From Dactylosporangium sp. AC04546 (GTDB lineage: Bacteria > Actinomycetota > Actinomycetes > Mycobacteriales > Micromonosporaceae), in assembly GCF_022095675.1 (NCBI RefSeq), contig NZ_JAHYSG010000086.1, positions 1-53,140 on the forward strand: a DNA stretch of 53,140 bases, written 5' to 3'. Position 1 is the first letter of the stretch; each line of letters opens with the position of its first letter. The translations under genes and the position numbers were made by a program. The notes beneath the pieces were generated by a model that ran no database searches, was not told where the DNA came from, and saw only the letters and a list, made by a program, of their open reading frames with translations. Below, one piece after another: positions 1 to 8,391 of this stretch.

Positions 1-87
1 GAGCACGCGCGGGGCAGGCGGACGCGGGCGGCGCGGGGCCGAGCGAGGCGGACGCGAGTGGACGCGCACAGCCGGTGCAGGACCGAG
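1..87. other. left edge, no gene seen
   Basis: GC-rich sequence downstream of the ftsK stop codon. I see no coding feature or clear terminator before the window edge. Confidence 0.5.
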
Positions 88-2685
88 CTACTCGTCCTCG
101 TCTTCCCGCAGAGCGGCCAACGCGTCAGCAAGCTCATCCGGCTTAATGAGAACATCGCGAGCCTTGGAACCCTCCGAAGGCCCCACAATGCCGCGAGTCT
201 CCATCAGGTCCATCAGGCGGCCGGCCTTGGCGAAGCCCACCCGAAGCTTGCGCTGCAGCATGCTGGTGGAGCCGAACTGGCTCGTCACGACCAGCTCGAT
301 GGCCTGCAGCAGGAGATCGAGGTCGTCGCCGATCTCCTCGTCGACCTTCTTCTTACCCTCTTCGGCCTTGACCAGCACGTCGGGGCGGAACTCGGGCTCG
401 CGCTGGTCCTTGCAGAACTTGACCACGTCCGAGATCTCCGTCTCGGAGACCCACGCGCCCTGGATGCGGACCGGCTTCGAGGCGCCCATCGGCAGGAACA
501 GCGCGTCGCCGCGGCCGATCAGCTTCTCCGCGCCCGGCTGGTCGAGGATGACCCGCGAGTCGGCCAGGCTGGACGTGGCGAACGCCAGGCGCGACGGCAC
601 GTTGGCCTTGATGAGGCCGGTGACCACGTCGACCGACGGGCGCTGGGTGGCCAGCACCAGGTGGATGCCGGCCGCGCGGGCCAGCTGCGTGATCCGCACG
701 ACCGAGTCCTCGACGTCGCGCGGCGCGACCATCATCAGGTCGGCCAGCTCGTCGACCACGACCAGCAGATACGGATACGGCCGGATCACGCGCTCGCTGC
801 CCGGCGGCGCGGTGATCTGGCCGGCGCGGACCTTGCGGTTGTAGTCGTCGATGTGGCGCACGCCGGCCGCGGCGAGGTCGTCGTAGCGCATGTCCATCTC
901 GCGCACGACCCACTCGAGGGCGTCGGCCGCCTTCTTCGGGTTGGTGACGATGGGCGTGACCAGGTGCGGAATGCCCTCGTAGCTGGTCAGCTCGACCCGC
1001 TTCGGGTCGACCAGCAGCAGCCGCACCTCGTCGGGCGTGGCCCGGGTCAGCAGCGACACCAGCAGGCTGTTGAGGCACGACGACTTGCCCGCCCCGGTCG
1101 CGCCGGCGATCAGGATGTGCGGCATCTTGGCCAGGTTGGCCACGACGAAGCCGCCCTCGATGTCCTTGCCCAGCGCGACCACCAGCGGATGGTGGTCGGA
1201 CGTCGCCGGCCGCGACCGCAGCACGTCGCCGAGTGCCACGTTCTCCCGGTCGGAGTTGGGGATCTCCACGCCGACCGCGCTCTTGCCCGGGATCGGGCTC
1301 TGGATCCGCACGTCCGGCGACTTCACCGCATAGGCGATGTTGCGCGACAGCGCCGTGATCCGCTCGACCTTGACCCCGTGACCGATCTCCACCTCGTAGC
1401 GGGTCACGGTCGGGCCGCGGGTGAAGCCGGTGACCAGCGCGTCGACGCCGAACTGCTCGAAGACGCCCTGCAGCGCCGCCGTCACCTCGTCGTTGGCCCG
1501 CGTCCGGCCGCGCGGCGCGTCGCCCGTGCCCAGCAGGGTGGGCGGGGGCAGCCGGTAGTCGGCGTCGGTGAGCGCGAGCTGCTCGGCCCGCGTCGGCAGC
1601 GGCGAGTGCTCCGGCGGCTCCTTCGCCTTCTTGCGCTTGGCGGGCGGCGGCATCCGGTCGAGCACGACGGTGTCGTGGACCGGCTCGGGCTCCAGGTCGG
1701 GCGCGGCCTGGTCGAACAGCACACCGCGCCCCGCGTCGGCCGGGTCGTCGTCGAGCGGGTGCGGCAGCGAGCCCTGCCGGCGCCGGGCGGTGCTGCGGCG
1801 CGGCTTCGGCTCGGGCTCGTCGTAGAGCTCCTCGAACTCCTCCTCGTCGCTGGCGAGCGTCGGGTCCTCGACCCGGCCCAGCGCGAGGTCGCGCAGCTGG
1901 CGCCAGCGGTGCGGGATGCGGCTGATCGGGGTCGACGTGACCACCAGCAGCCCGAAGCCGGACAGCAGCAGGAGCAGCGGCACGGCGACCCAGGCGGTCA
2001 CGGCCATCTCCAGCAGCCCGCCGCCGGCCCGGCCGAGCAGGCCGCCGGCGCGGTCCATCTGCTGCGGCTTGGTGGGGCTGTCGGCGGCCAGGTGCATCAG
2101 GCCGGTCACGCCGATCGAGAGGGCGGTCCAGCCGACGATGCCGCGGCCGCGGTGCTCGTCCTCGGCGCCGGAGCGCATGACGCGGATGCCGCCGAGGAGC
2201 AGCAGCACCGGCAGCACCGCCGAGGTGGCGCCGATGAACGTGTGGCAGACGCCGGCGAGCCAGCGCCCGACCGGCCCGGCCGCCTGGAACCACAGGGCGG
2301 CGGTGAGCAGCACCGCGAGGCCGATGAGCCCGAGGCCGGCGCCGTCGCGGCGGTGCTCGGGGTCGAGGTCGCGGGCGTTGGCCGCCTGGCGGCCGATGGC
2401 GCGGGCGCCCCAGCCGACGCCGTGCGCGAGGCCCATCCAGACCGCGATCATGCCCCGGCCGAGCAGGCCGAACGGCGTGGCGACCACGACGCCCGCGCGC
2501 CGGCGCCGCACCGGCGTCGGCGTGACGCGGGGTGTGGTGGCCCGCGCGCGCGTCGGCGTCGTCGCGGTCGTGCGGGCCCGTGGCGGCGTGCGCTTCGCCG
2601 CCGAACCGGTCGCACGCGTGTTCGAACCGCCGCGTGCGTTGGACGTGCCTCCGCCGCGGCCGGCCTGGGAGGTGCGGCCCGCCAT
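88..2685 (-). CDS. ftsK: DNA translocase FtsK/SpoIIIE
   Basis: This 865-residue membrane-anchored DNA pump moves chromosomal DNA through the closing division (or sporulation) septum. A basic Thr/Arg/Pro-rich N-terminus (residues 1-65) is followed by about five hydrophobic segments between residues 75 and 250. An acidic/basic linker (about 270-390) leads to the RecA-like motor, with Walker A GATGAGKSS at 528-536 and Walker B VVVDE at 642-646. A C-terminal winged-helix gamma domain (about 785-865) would read KOPS-like DNA. I chose ATG 2685 because it lies two bases after the stop of the DUF2784 gene, implying translational coupling; the frame stays open to 3003 but that extension is low-complexity Arg/Gly and overlaps the neighbour. 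It is the last gene of the dapA-rnj-DUF2784-ftsK run. Family identity is certain from the motor domain. Confidence 0.97.
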   Translation of the reverse strand: MAGRTSQAGRGGGTSNARGGSNTRATGSAAKRTPPRARTTATTPTRARATTPRVTPTPVRRRRAGVVVATPFGLLGRGMIAVWMGLAHGVGWGARAIGRQAANARDLDPEHRRDGAGLGLIGLAVLLTAALWFQAAGPVGRWLAGVCHTFIGATSAVLPVLLLLGGIRVMRSGAEDEHRGRGIVGWTALSIGVTGLMHLAADSPTKPQQMDRAGGLLGRAGGGLLEMAVTAWVAVPLLLLLSGFGLLVVTSTPISRIPHRWRQLRDLALGRVEDPTLASDEEEFEELYDEPEPKPRRSTARRRQGSLPHPLDDDPADAGRGVLFDQAAPDLEPEPVHDTVVLDRMPPPAKRKKAKEPPEHSPLPTRAEQLALTDADYRLPPPTLLGTGDAPRGRTRANDEVTAALQGVFEQFGVDALVTGFTRGPTVTRYEVEIGHGVKVERITALSRNIAYAVKSPDVRIQSPIPGKSAVGVEIPNSDRENVALGDVLRSRPATSDHHPLVVALGKDIEGGFVVANLAKMPHILIAGATGAGKSSCLNSLLVSLLTRATPDEVRLLLVDPKRVELTSYEGIPHLVTPIVTNPKKAADALEWVVREMDMRYDDLAAAGVRHIDDYNRKVRAGQITAPPGSERVIRPYPYLLVVVDELADLMMVAPRDVEDSVVRITQLARAAGIHLVLATQRPSVDVVTGLIKANVPSRLAFATSSLADSRVILDQPGAEKLIGRGDALFLPMGASKPVRIQGAWVSETEISDVVKFCKDQREPEFRPDVLVKAEEGKKKVDEEIGDDLDLLLQAIELVVTSQFGSTSMLQRKLRVGFAKAGRLMDLMETRGIVGPSEGSKARDVLIKPDELADALAALREDEDE

Positions 2686-2687
2686 GG

Positions 2688-3089
2688 TCACACCGTAGCG
2701 GGGGGCTCCGACATTTTTTCGGTTCCGCGCTTCGTGTCCCGCCGCTTTCTGTACCCCACGTACACGCCGACGTACGAGCCGACGACGAGGACACCGACCA
2801 TGACCTGCAACAAGTGCGTGTACCGCTCGGGATAGAGCACGCCCTCGATGTACTGGTCGATGAACCCCCGCCCGACGCCCGCCTCCCCCGCCCGGCGCCT
2901 GGCCCAGTGCTCGACGTAGGTCAGCGGGCACGTCAGTGGGATCGACACCACGGCGAGCCCCCAGGCGGCGGCCGCCAGGTGCGGCCAGAAGGCCTTGGGC
3001 CACCGCCAGGCGACGAACCCGCCGAGGATCACGTACGCGAGAAACGCGAAATGCAGCACCAGTACCGTCGTCGCCAGCGCCCGGTACAC
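2688..3089 (-). CDS. DUF2784 family membrane protein
   Basis: A 133-residue integral membrane protein with about four hydrophobic segments. The pattern 'WRWPKAFWPHL', a Pro-Leu-Thr-Cys-Pro-Leu stretch and a 'YVEHWARRRAG' segment match what I recall of the DUF2784 family, whose function is unknown. The start is GTG at 3089, four bases after the rnj stop; its own stop is two bases before the ftsK ATG. It is therefore a tightly coupled member of the dapA-rnj-DUF2784-ftsK operon. The basic C-terminal tail is probably cytosolic. Coding status is certain from the hydrophobic pattern and spacing; the role is unknown. Confidence 0.85.
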   Translation of the reverse strand: MYRALATTVLVLHFAFLAYVILGGFVAWRWPKAFWPHLAAAAWGLAVVSIPLTCPLTYVEHWARRRAGEAGVGRGFIDQYIEGVLYPERYTHLLQVMVGVLVVGSYVGVYVGYRKRRDTKRGTEKMSEPPATV

Positions 3090-3093
3090 GGTC

Positions 3094-4782
3094 CTACACC
3101 TCGACCACCGTGGGAACGATCATCGGCCGCCTGCGGTACGCCTCGTTGACCCAGCGGCCGACCGTGCGGCGCACGATCTGCTGGAGCTGGTGGGGGTCGG
3201 TGATCCCGTCGGTGGCCGCCTTGTTGAGCGCCTCGGTGACCAGCGGCAGCACCGCGTTGAACACGGCCGGGTCGTCGGAGAAGCCCTTCGCCGACACCGT
3301 CGGGCCGGCCACCACCTTGCCGGTGACGGAGTCGATGACCACGGTCGCGGCGATGAACCCGCCGTCGCCGAGGATGCGGCGCTCGGTGAGCAGCGACTCG
3401 CCGACGTCACCGATCGCGAGCCCGTCGACGTACACGTATCTCGAGCGGATGTGCCCGACGAGGGTGGCCTTGCCGTCGACCAGGTCGACGACGTCACCGT
3501 CCTCGCACAGCACCACCCGGTCGCCGGGCACGCCGGCCTCGCGCGCCAGCTGGGCGTGGGCGCGCAGGTGGCGCCACTCGCCGTGCACCGGCATGAAGTT
3601 GCGCGGCTTGACGACGTTGAGCAGGTAGAGCAGCTCGCCCGCGGGCGAGTGGCCGGAGACGTGCACCTTGGCCACGTCCTTGTGCACGACGATCGCACCG
3701 GCCCGCGAGAGCTGGTTGATCACGCGGTACACCGCGGTCTCGTTGCCCGGCACCAGGGAGGAGGCCAGCACGATTGTGTCGCCCTCGCCGATGACGATGT
3801 GCCGGTGGTCGCCGTTGGCCATGCGGCCGAGCGCGCTCATCGGCTCGCCCTGCGACCCGGTCGACATCAGCACGATCCGCTCGGGCGGCAGGCTCATCGC
3901 CTCGTCGATCGCCACGACCAGGCCGGCCGGGATGCGCAGCAGGCCGAGGTCGCGGGCGATGCCCATGTTGCGCACCATCGACCGGCCGATCAGCGCGACC
4001 TTGCGGCCGTGCGCGTGGGCGGCGTCGAAGACCTGCTGCACGCGGTGCACGTGCGAGGCGAAGGAGGCGACGATGATCCGGCCGGTGGCGCGCCCGAAGA
4101 TGCCCTCCAGGACCGGGCCGATCTCCCGCTCCGGGGTGACGAAGCCGGGGATCTCCGCGTTGGTCGAGTCGGACAGCAGCAGGTCGACGCCCCGGGCGCC
4201 GAGCCGCGCGAAGCCGGCCAGGTCGGTGATCCGCCCGTCGAGCGGCAGCTGGTCCATCTTGAAGTCGCCGGTGTGCAGCAGCGTGCCGGCCGTCGTGGTC
4301 ACCGCGACCGCGAGCGCGTCGGGGATCGAGTGGTTGACGGCGAAGAACTCGCACTCGAACGGGCCGAGCCGCTCGACCTGGCCCTCCTTGACGGTCAGCG
4401 AGTACGGCTCGATGCGGCGCTCGGCCAGCTTCGCCTCGACCAGGGCGAGGGTGAACTTCGACCCCACCAGCGGGATGTCGGGCTTGTGGGCCAGCAGGTA
4501 CGGCACCGCGCCGATGTGGTCCTCGTGCCCGTGCGTCAACACGATCGCCTGAACCTGGTCGAGGCGGTCGAGGATGGACGAGAAGTCCGGCAGGATGAGG
4601 TCGACGCCGGGCTGCTCGACGTCGGGGAACAATACACCGCAGTCGATGACCAGCAGCTTGCCGCCGTGCTCGAGCAGCGTCATGTTCCGGCCGATCGCGC
4701 CCAGCCCACCCAGCGGCGTCACCCGCAGGGTGTCAGGCCCCGGTGGGGGCGGCGGATCGAGCTCGACGTGCGCCACCGTCAT
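3094..4782 (-). CDS. rnj: ribonuclease J
   Basis: A 562-residue metallo-beta-lactamase/beta-CASP nuclease for 5' exonuclease and endonuclease processing of mRNA and rRNA. The zinc-binding HGHEDH motif is at residues 84-89, preceded by 'PLGGLGAIGRN'. Further metal and beta-CASP motifs are visible: HTGDFKMD, LLSDSTNAE, the SFASHVHR segment and the C-terminal SGHSPAGE/PVHGEWRHL stretch. Length is normal for the actinobacterial enzyme. The ATG at 4782 overlaps the dapA TGA by four bases (ATGA), so translation is probably coupled. In actinobacteria rnj commonly sits next to dapA and ftsK, and that order is kept here. Confidence 0.96.
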   Translation of the reverse strand: MTVAHVELDPPPPPGPDTLRVTPLGGLGAIGRNMTLLEHGGKLLVIDCGVLFPDVEQPGVDLILPDFSSILDRLDQVQAIVLTHGHEDHIGAVPYLLAHKPDIPLVGSKFTLALVEAKLAERRIEPYSLTVKEGQVERLGPFECEFFAVNHSIPDALAVAVTTTAGTLLHTGDFKMDQLPLDGRITDLAGFARLGARGVDLLLSDSTNAEIPGFVTPEREIGPVLEGIFGRATGRIIVASFASHVHRVQQVFDAAHAHGRKVALIGRSMVRNMGIARDLGLLRIPAGLVVAIDEAMSLPPERIVLMSTGSQGEPMSALGRMANGDHRHIVIGEGDTIVLASSLVPGNETAVYRVINQLSRAGAIVVHKDVAKVHVSGHSPAGELLYLLNVVKPRNFMPVHGEWRHLRAHAQLAREAGVPGDRVVLCEDGDVVDLVDGKATLVGHIRSRYVYVDGLAIGDVGESLLTERRILGDGGFIAATVVIDSVTGKVVAGPTVSAKGFSDDPAVFNAVLPLVTEALNKAATDGITDPHQLQQIVRRTVGRWVNEAYRRRPMIVPTVVEV

Positions 4783-5732
4783 AGGGCCACTCCGAGTTCG
4801 TTGTGGTGCGCCATCTGGTCGGCGGTGCCGATCGTGCGACCCGCCTCAGCGCAATCCTCTCGCAACCGGCCGACTTCCGCCGCATTCGCCGCGACGAGCG
4901 GGGGTCGGACCGGGCCGCCCGGCAGGCCGAGCAGGGTCAGGGCCGCCTTCGTCAGCATGACGCCCTGCGTGCGGAAGAACCCGCAGAAGGCCGGAAGCAG
5001 CTTCAGGTGCAGCTCACGGGCGGTCTCGACGTCACCGGCCTCGTGCGCCAGGATCATCCGCTTGGTCTCGGGTCCGAACACATGCGTCGGGACCCCGACA
5101 ACGCCGACGGCGCCCACCGAGAGCAGCGGCAGGGTCAGCTTGTCCTCGCCCGAGTAGTACGTCAGGTTCGTCCGCTTGATCACCCACGCGCTCTCGCCGA
5201 GGTCACCCTTGGCGTCCTTCACGGCGATGATCCGATCGTGCTCGGCGAGCCGGCACATGGTCTCGGTCTCGATCGGCACGCCGGAGCGGCCCGGGATGTC
5301 GTACACCATGACCGGCAGGCCCGACGAGTCCGCCACGCTCTGGAAGTGGTGCACGATGCCGGCCTGGGGCGGCTTGTTGTAGTACGGCGTCACGACCAGG
5401 AGGCCGTCAGCGCCCGCCTTCTCGGCGGCGCGCGCCAGCTCGATCGTGTGCGCGGTGTCGTTGGTCCCCACGCCGGCGATCACGGTTGCCCGGTCGCCGA
5501 CGGCCTCGATGACCGCGCGCAGCACCTGGTCCTTCTCGCCGTCGGACGTGGTCGCCGACTCGCCGGTGGTGCCGTTGATCACGAGGCCGTCGTGCTCCTG
5601 CTCGTCCACCAGGTGGGTGGCCAGGCGGGCGGCACCGTCGACGTCGAGCGAACCGTCAGCCTGGAATGGCGTGACCATCGCGCTGAGCAGCCGCCCAAAG
5701 GGCCGGCTGGGGACGGAACCGGTGCGTGTCAT
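4779..5732 (-). CDS. dapA: 4-hydroxy-tetrahydrodipicolinate synthase
   Basis: This 317-residue aldolase condenses pyruvate with aspartate semialdehyde, the first committed step of the diaminopimelate/lysine pathway, in the cytosol. The family motifs are present: GTTGES near residue 56, TPYYNKP near 117, and the Schiff-base lysine K172 in IAVKDAKGD. I chose ATG 5732 over GTG 5738, six bases upstream, because a TAGGTT -10 box ends six bases before the ATG and implies a leaderless transcript. It heads an operon with rnj (ATGA overlap). The next pathway enzyme, dapB, is also in this window (10625-11380) but in a different operon. Confidence 0.96.
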   Translation of the reverse strand: MTRTGSVPSRPFGRLLSAMVTPFQADGSLDVDGAARLATHLVDEQEHDGLVINGTTGESATTSDGEKDQVLRAVIEAVGDRATVIAGVGTNDTAHTIELARAAEKAGADGLLVVTPYYNKPPQAGIVHHFQSVADSSGLPVMVYDIPGRSGVPIETETMCRLAEHDRIIAVKDAKGDLGESAWVIKRTNLTYYSGEDKLTLPLLSVGAVGVVGVPTHVFGPETKRMILAHEAGDVETARELHLKLLPAFCGFFRTQGVMLTKAALTLLGLPGGPVRPPLVAANAAEVGRLREDCAEAGRTIGTADQMAHHNELGVAL

Positions 5733-5738
5733 ACGCAC

Positions 5739-5744
5739 AACCTA
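5739..5744 (-). promoter_or_regulatory. leaderless -10 box of dapA
   Basis: The minus strand reads TAGGTT six bases before the dapA ATG, the spacing expected when transcription starts at the start codon. No clear -35 is visible. Confidence 0.6.
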
Positions 5745-5768
5745 GCGGACGCCTCTCGCTCGCTCTTC

Positions 5769-6506
5769 TCAAGATTCCCAACTGAACTGCGGGGCGGCGA
5801 CCTCGGTGCCGTCCGGCAGCGTGCTGGTCGTGAAGTCGCCGAACACGCTCGGCGCGATGCGCTGAAGCTCGCGCAGGCACGCGATCGCCACCTCGCGGAT
5901 CTCCACGTCGGCGGCCTCCGTCGCGCGCATCGTCACGAAGTGCCGCCAGGCGCGGTAGTTGCCGGTGACCACGATCCGCGTCTCGGCGGCGTTCGGCAGC
6001 AGCGACCGCGCGGCCTGCCGGGCCTGCTTGCGCCGCGAGGTGCCGTTGGCGACGTCGGCGAACTTCGCCTCCAGCCCCTCCAGCAGCTCGTTGTAGGCGC
6101 GCTGGGCGGCCTCGGTGGCCTCGACGAACGTCTTGTGCAGCGCCGGGTCCTCGGCGATCACCGCCGGCTCGACCATCGCCGCCTCGCGACCCGGCACGTA
6201 CCGCTGTGACAGCTGCGAGTACGAGAAGTGGCGGTGCCGGATCAGCTCGTGCGTGAACGACCGCGACACGCCCTGCAGGTAGAACGTCACCGAGCCGTGC
6301 TCGAGCACGCTCAGGTGGCCGACCTCGAGGATGTGGCGGAGGTACCCCGCGTTGGTGGCCGTGGCGGGGTTGGGCTTGCTCCACGACTGGTAGCAGGCGC
6401 GCCCGGCGAACTCGGCCAGCGCCTCGCCGCCCTCCGCATCCGTCTCCCACGGCACGTCCGCCGGGGGTTCGAAGTGGGTCCAGGCAATGGCTTTGACGGA
6501 GAGCAT
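5769..6506 (-). CDS. thyX: FAD-dependent thymidylate synthase ThyX
   Basis: This 245-residue flavoenzyme methylates dUMP to dTMP using methylenetetrahydrofolate and NADPH. The ThyX signature RHRx7S is intact (R90-H91-R92, then S100). Upstream are the '[14 protein letters not shown]' segment and, near the C-terminus, '[15 protein letters not shown]' for nucleotide and flavin contacts. A TAGGCT box ends six bases before the ATG, so the mRNA is probably leaderless; that box overlaps the stop codon of the upstream DUF2752 gene. In actinobacteria thyX is often adjacent to dapA, as here. Confidence 0.96.
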   Translation of the reverse strand: MLSVKAIAWTHFEPPADVPWETDAEGGEALAEFAGRACYQSWSKPNPATATNAGYLRHILEVGHLSVLEHGSVTFYLQGVSRSFTHELIRHRHFSYSQLSQRYVPGREAAMVEPAVIAEDPALHKTFVEATEAAQRAYNELLEGLEAKFADVANGTSRRKQARQAARSLLPNAAETRIVVTGNYRAWRHFVTMRATEAADVEIREVAIACLRELQRIAPSVFGDFTTSTLPDGTEVAAPQFSWES

Positions 6507-6512
6507 TGGGTG

Positions 6513-6518
6513 AGCCTA
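6513..6518 (-). promoter_or_regulatory. leaderless -10 box of thyX
   Basis: TAGGCT on the minus strand, six bases before the thyX ATG. It includes the TAG stop of the upstream gene. Confidence 0.6.
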
Positions 6519-7064
6519 GACGAAGAACCAGGTGAAGGGCGCCCACGGGAGGTTGCGCAACACCGAGAATGCGAGCCACGCCACCAGGAACCCGATCATC
6601 GCCCCGTTGGAGATGCGCAGCTGCGGCAGCTTGAACGGCAGGTTGAGCTTGTTGACCGTCCAGCTCACATACAGGTACGCCAGGAAGGGTGCGGCGAACA
6701 GCAGCGGCGCGTGGTGGTGGGCGGCGGCCGGGATGTCGCCATGCAGCATGTACCACGCGGCGCGCGTGCCGCCGCAGCCCGGGCAGTCGAACCCGGTGAG
6801 CAGCTTGACGATGCAGGTGGGCGTGTCGGCCGCCCCGGCCGACGTCGGCCGCATGAGCAGCGTGTAGGCCACGCCGCCGCCGATGAGCGCCCCGACCCCG
6901 GCCGGCCCGCTCCAGCCCGGCAGCCGGTCGATCAGGCGCTGGAACCGGCTCTTGGGCGGCGGCGGGAACGCGTAGTAATACGGCGGCACCTGCTGCGAAC
7001 CGGGCGGCACCGGCGCTTCACCGGCAGGCGTCGCCGGGAGCGCAACCGGGAGGGGTGTCGTCAC
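6516..7064 (-). CDS. DUF2752 family membrane protein
   Basis: A 182-residue protein with a Pro-rich cytosolic N-terminus including a YYY tract. The DUF2752 signature CPGCGGTRA lies near residues 92-100, with hydrophobic segments around it (about 55-70, 118-135 and 150-168). Function is unknown; the family is small and membrane-bound with conserved paired cysteines. I chose GTG 7064 because a TAGCGT -10 box ends seven bases upstream; an in-frame GTG at 7073 lies inside that box and is less likely. The stop TAG lies within the thyX -10 box. Confidence 0.85.
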   Translation of the reverse strand: MTTPLPVALPATPAGEAPVPPGSQQVPPYYYAFPPPPKSRFQRLIDRLPGWSGPAGVGALIGGGVAYTLLMRPTSAGAADTPTCIVKLLTGFDCPGCGGTRAAWYMLHGDIPAAAHHHAPLLFAAPFLAYLYVSWTVNKLNLPFKLPQLRISNGAMIGFLVAWLAFSVLRNLPWAPFTWFFV

Positions 7065-7071
7065 GCTCTTC

Positions 7072-7077
7072 ACGCTA
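7072..7077 (-). promoter_or_regulatory. leaderless -10 box of DUF2752 gene
   Basis: TAGCGT on the minus strand, seven bases before GTG 7064. It contains the stop codon of the ycaQ-like gene. Confidence 0.5.
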
Positions 7078-8316
7078 CACCGCGCCGACCACCGGCGAAC
7101 CCAGCGCTTTTGTCAGAAGCTCCGCCAAGTCTCCGCGCTGCGGGGCCTCGACCTCGCCCAGGCCCAGCCATCCGGCGAACCGGTGCAGCTCGGCGGCCAG
7201 GGCCTCGGCCACCGTCTCCGGGGTGGGCGCGCCCCGCCCGGCCGGCGGCTCGACCCAGGCGGCCGGCACCTGGAGCACGCCCGCCTTGCGGTCGGCCTTG
7301 AGGTCGACGCGGGCCACCAGCCGGTCGCCGAGGAGGAAGGGCAGGACGTAATACCCATACAGGCGCTGTAACGGCGGGACGTAGATCTCGATGCGGTAGT
7401 TGAAGCCGAACAGCCGCTGCACCCGCGCCCGCTCCCACATCAGCGGGTCGAACGGGCTGACCAGGGTCGCGGCCGCCACCCGCCGGGGCAGCCGAGCCTC
7501 GGCGTGCAGGTAGGCCGGCGGGACCCAGCCCTCGACCCGCACCGGCGTGAGCTCCCCCGCCTCGACCAGCTCGGCGATCGCGGTGCGGGCGCCGTCGAGC
7601 GGCAGCCGGAAGTAGTCGCGCAGCTCGGCCTCGGCCGACACACCGAGCGCGCGGGCGGCGACCCGGACCAGCTCCCGGTAGGCATCGGCGGGCTCCGGGT
7701 CGGGCGCGGCCAGCACCTCGGCAGGCAGGATGCGCTCGGGGACGTCGTAGACCCGGGCGAACGACGAGTTGCGCCGGGCGACGCTCACCTCGCCGGAGTA
7801 GAAGAGCCACTCGATCGCGGTCTTGGTGTCCGACCAGTTCCACCCCCAGTGGTCCTTGCGCCGCGGCTGGACCAGGTCGCCCTCGACCTCGGTGGCGGTC
7901 ATCGGGCCCTTGGCCCGGATCTCCTCCAGCACCCAGCGCACCAGGTCGGGCTGCTCGCGGGCGATGCGGACCATGCGGCCCCAGGCGGCGCCGGAGCGCA
8001 TCCGCCAGCGCAGCATCGGGTGCAACTGGACCGGCACGAGCGAGGCCTCATGCGCCCAGTACTCGAACAGGTCGCGCGGGCGCCGATAGGCCAGCCGGTC
8101 GAGGAGGTCGGTGTTGTAGGGCCCGAGGCGGCTGTAGGCCGGTAAGTAGTGGGCGCGCTGGACCACGTTGACCGAGTCGATCTGGAGCAGGCCGGTGCGG
8201 GCCACCACCCGGCGCAGGTGGCGCCGCTCCGGCTCGCCGGAGGGCAGGCGGTCGGTGAAGCCCTGGGCGGCGAGGGCGATCCGCCGGGCCTGGGTGAGCG
8301 ACAGTGTCTCGGTCAT
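7075..8316 (-). CDS. YcaQ/AlkZ-like winged-helix DNA glycosylase
   Basis: This 413-residue protein belongs to the winged-helix HTH_42 (DUF1006) superfamily. Known members are E. coli YcaQ (AlkX), which unhooks interstrand DNA crosslinks, and Streptomyces AlkZ, which removes azinomycin adducts. The catalytic motif is readable: Q45-I46-D47 in 'LLQIDSVN'. As I recall the literature, Q-hydrophobic-D marks the YcaQ-like subfamily and Q-hydrophobic-Q the AlkZ-like antibiotic-resistance subfamily, so this is more likely housekeeping repair. Other conserved segments are 'LPAYSRLGPYN', 'FEYWAHEASLVP' and 'SPFDPLMWERARV'. ATG 8316 is preceded by a TAGCCT box seven bases upstream; the frame is open to 8346. 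The family is sure; the specific lesion is not known. Confidence 0.88.
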   Translation of the reverse strand: MTETLSLTQARRIALAAQGFTDRLPSGEPERRHLRRVVARTGLLQIDSVNVVQRAHYLPAYSRLGPYNTDLLDRLAYRRPRDLFEYWAHEASLVPVQLHPMLRWRMRSGAAWGRMVRIAREQPDLVRWVLEEIRAKGPMTATEVEGDLVQPRRKDHWGWNWSDTKTAIEWLFYSGEVSVARRNSSFARVYDVPERILPAEVLAAPDPEPADAYRELVRVAARALGVSAEAELRDYFRLPLDGARTAIAELVEAGELTPVRVEGWVPPAYLHAEARLPRRVAAATLVSPFDPLMWERARVQRLFGFNYRIEIYVPPLQRLYGYYVLPFLLGDRLVARVDLKADRKAGVLQVPAAWVEPPAGRGAPTPETVAEALAAELHRFAGWLGLGEVEAPQRGDLAELLTKALGSPVVGAV

Positions 8317-8323
8317 CGCACGC

Positions 8324-8329
8324 AGGCTA
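8324..8329 (-). promoter_or_regulatory. leaderless -10 box of ycaQ-like gene
   Basis: TAGCCT on the minus strand, seven bases before ATG 8316. Confidence 0.55.
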
Positions 8330-8350
8330 TCGCCGGGGTACGACAAAAAT

Positions 8351-8380
8351 CGGCGGCCGCCCCCGCAGGGACGGCCGCCG
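8351..8380 (-). terminator. intrinsic terminator of GT87 gene
   Basis: A perfect 9-bp GC-rich stem (8351-8359 with 8372-8380) and a 12-base loop lie just after the GT87 stop. On the minus strand the stem is followed by ATTTTTG, so it is a classical rho-independent terminator with a short U-run. Confidence 0.8.
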
Positions 8381-8391
8381 ACTGGAGAAAC

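Noticed and set aside
58..2835. Very long plus-strand open frame opposite ftsK
   Set aside because: Arg/Ala/Gly/His-rich composition typical of the antisense frame of a high-GC gene; the minus strand encodes a complete FtsK with Walker motifs.
2995..5157. Long plus-strand open frame opposite rnj and dapA
   Set aside because: Shadow frame; RNase J and DapA motifs are intact on the minus strand.
5656..6756. 366-codon minus-strand frame overlapping thyX and dapA
   Set aside because: Another frame of thyX; ThyX itself has the full RHRx7S motif and a good leaderless start.
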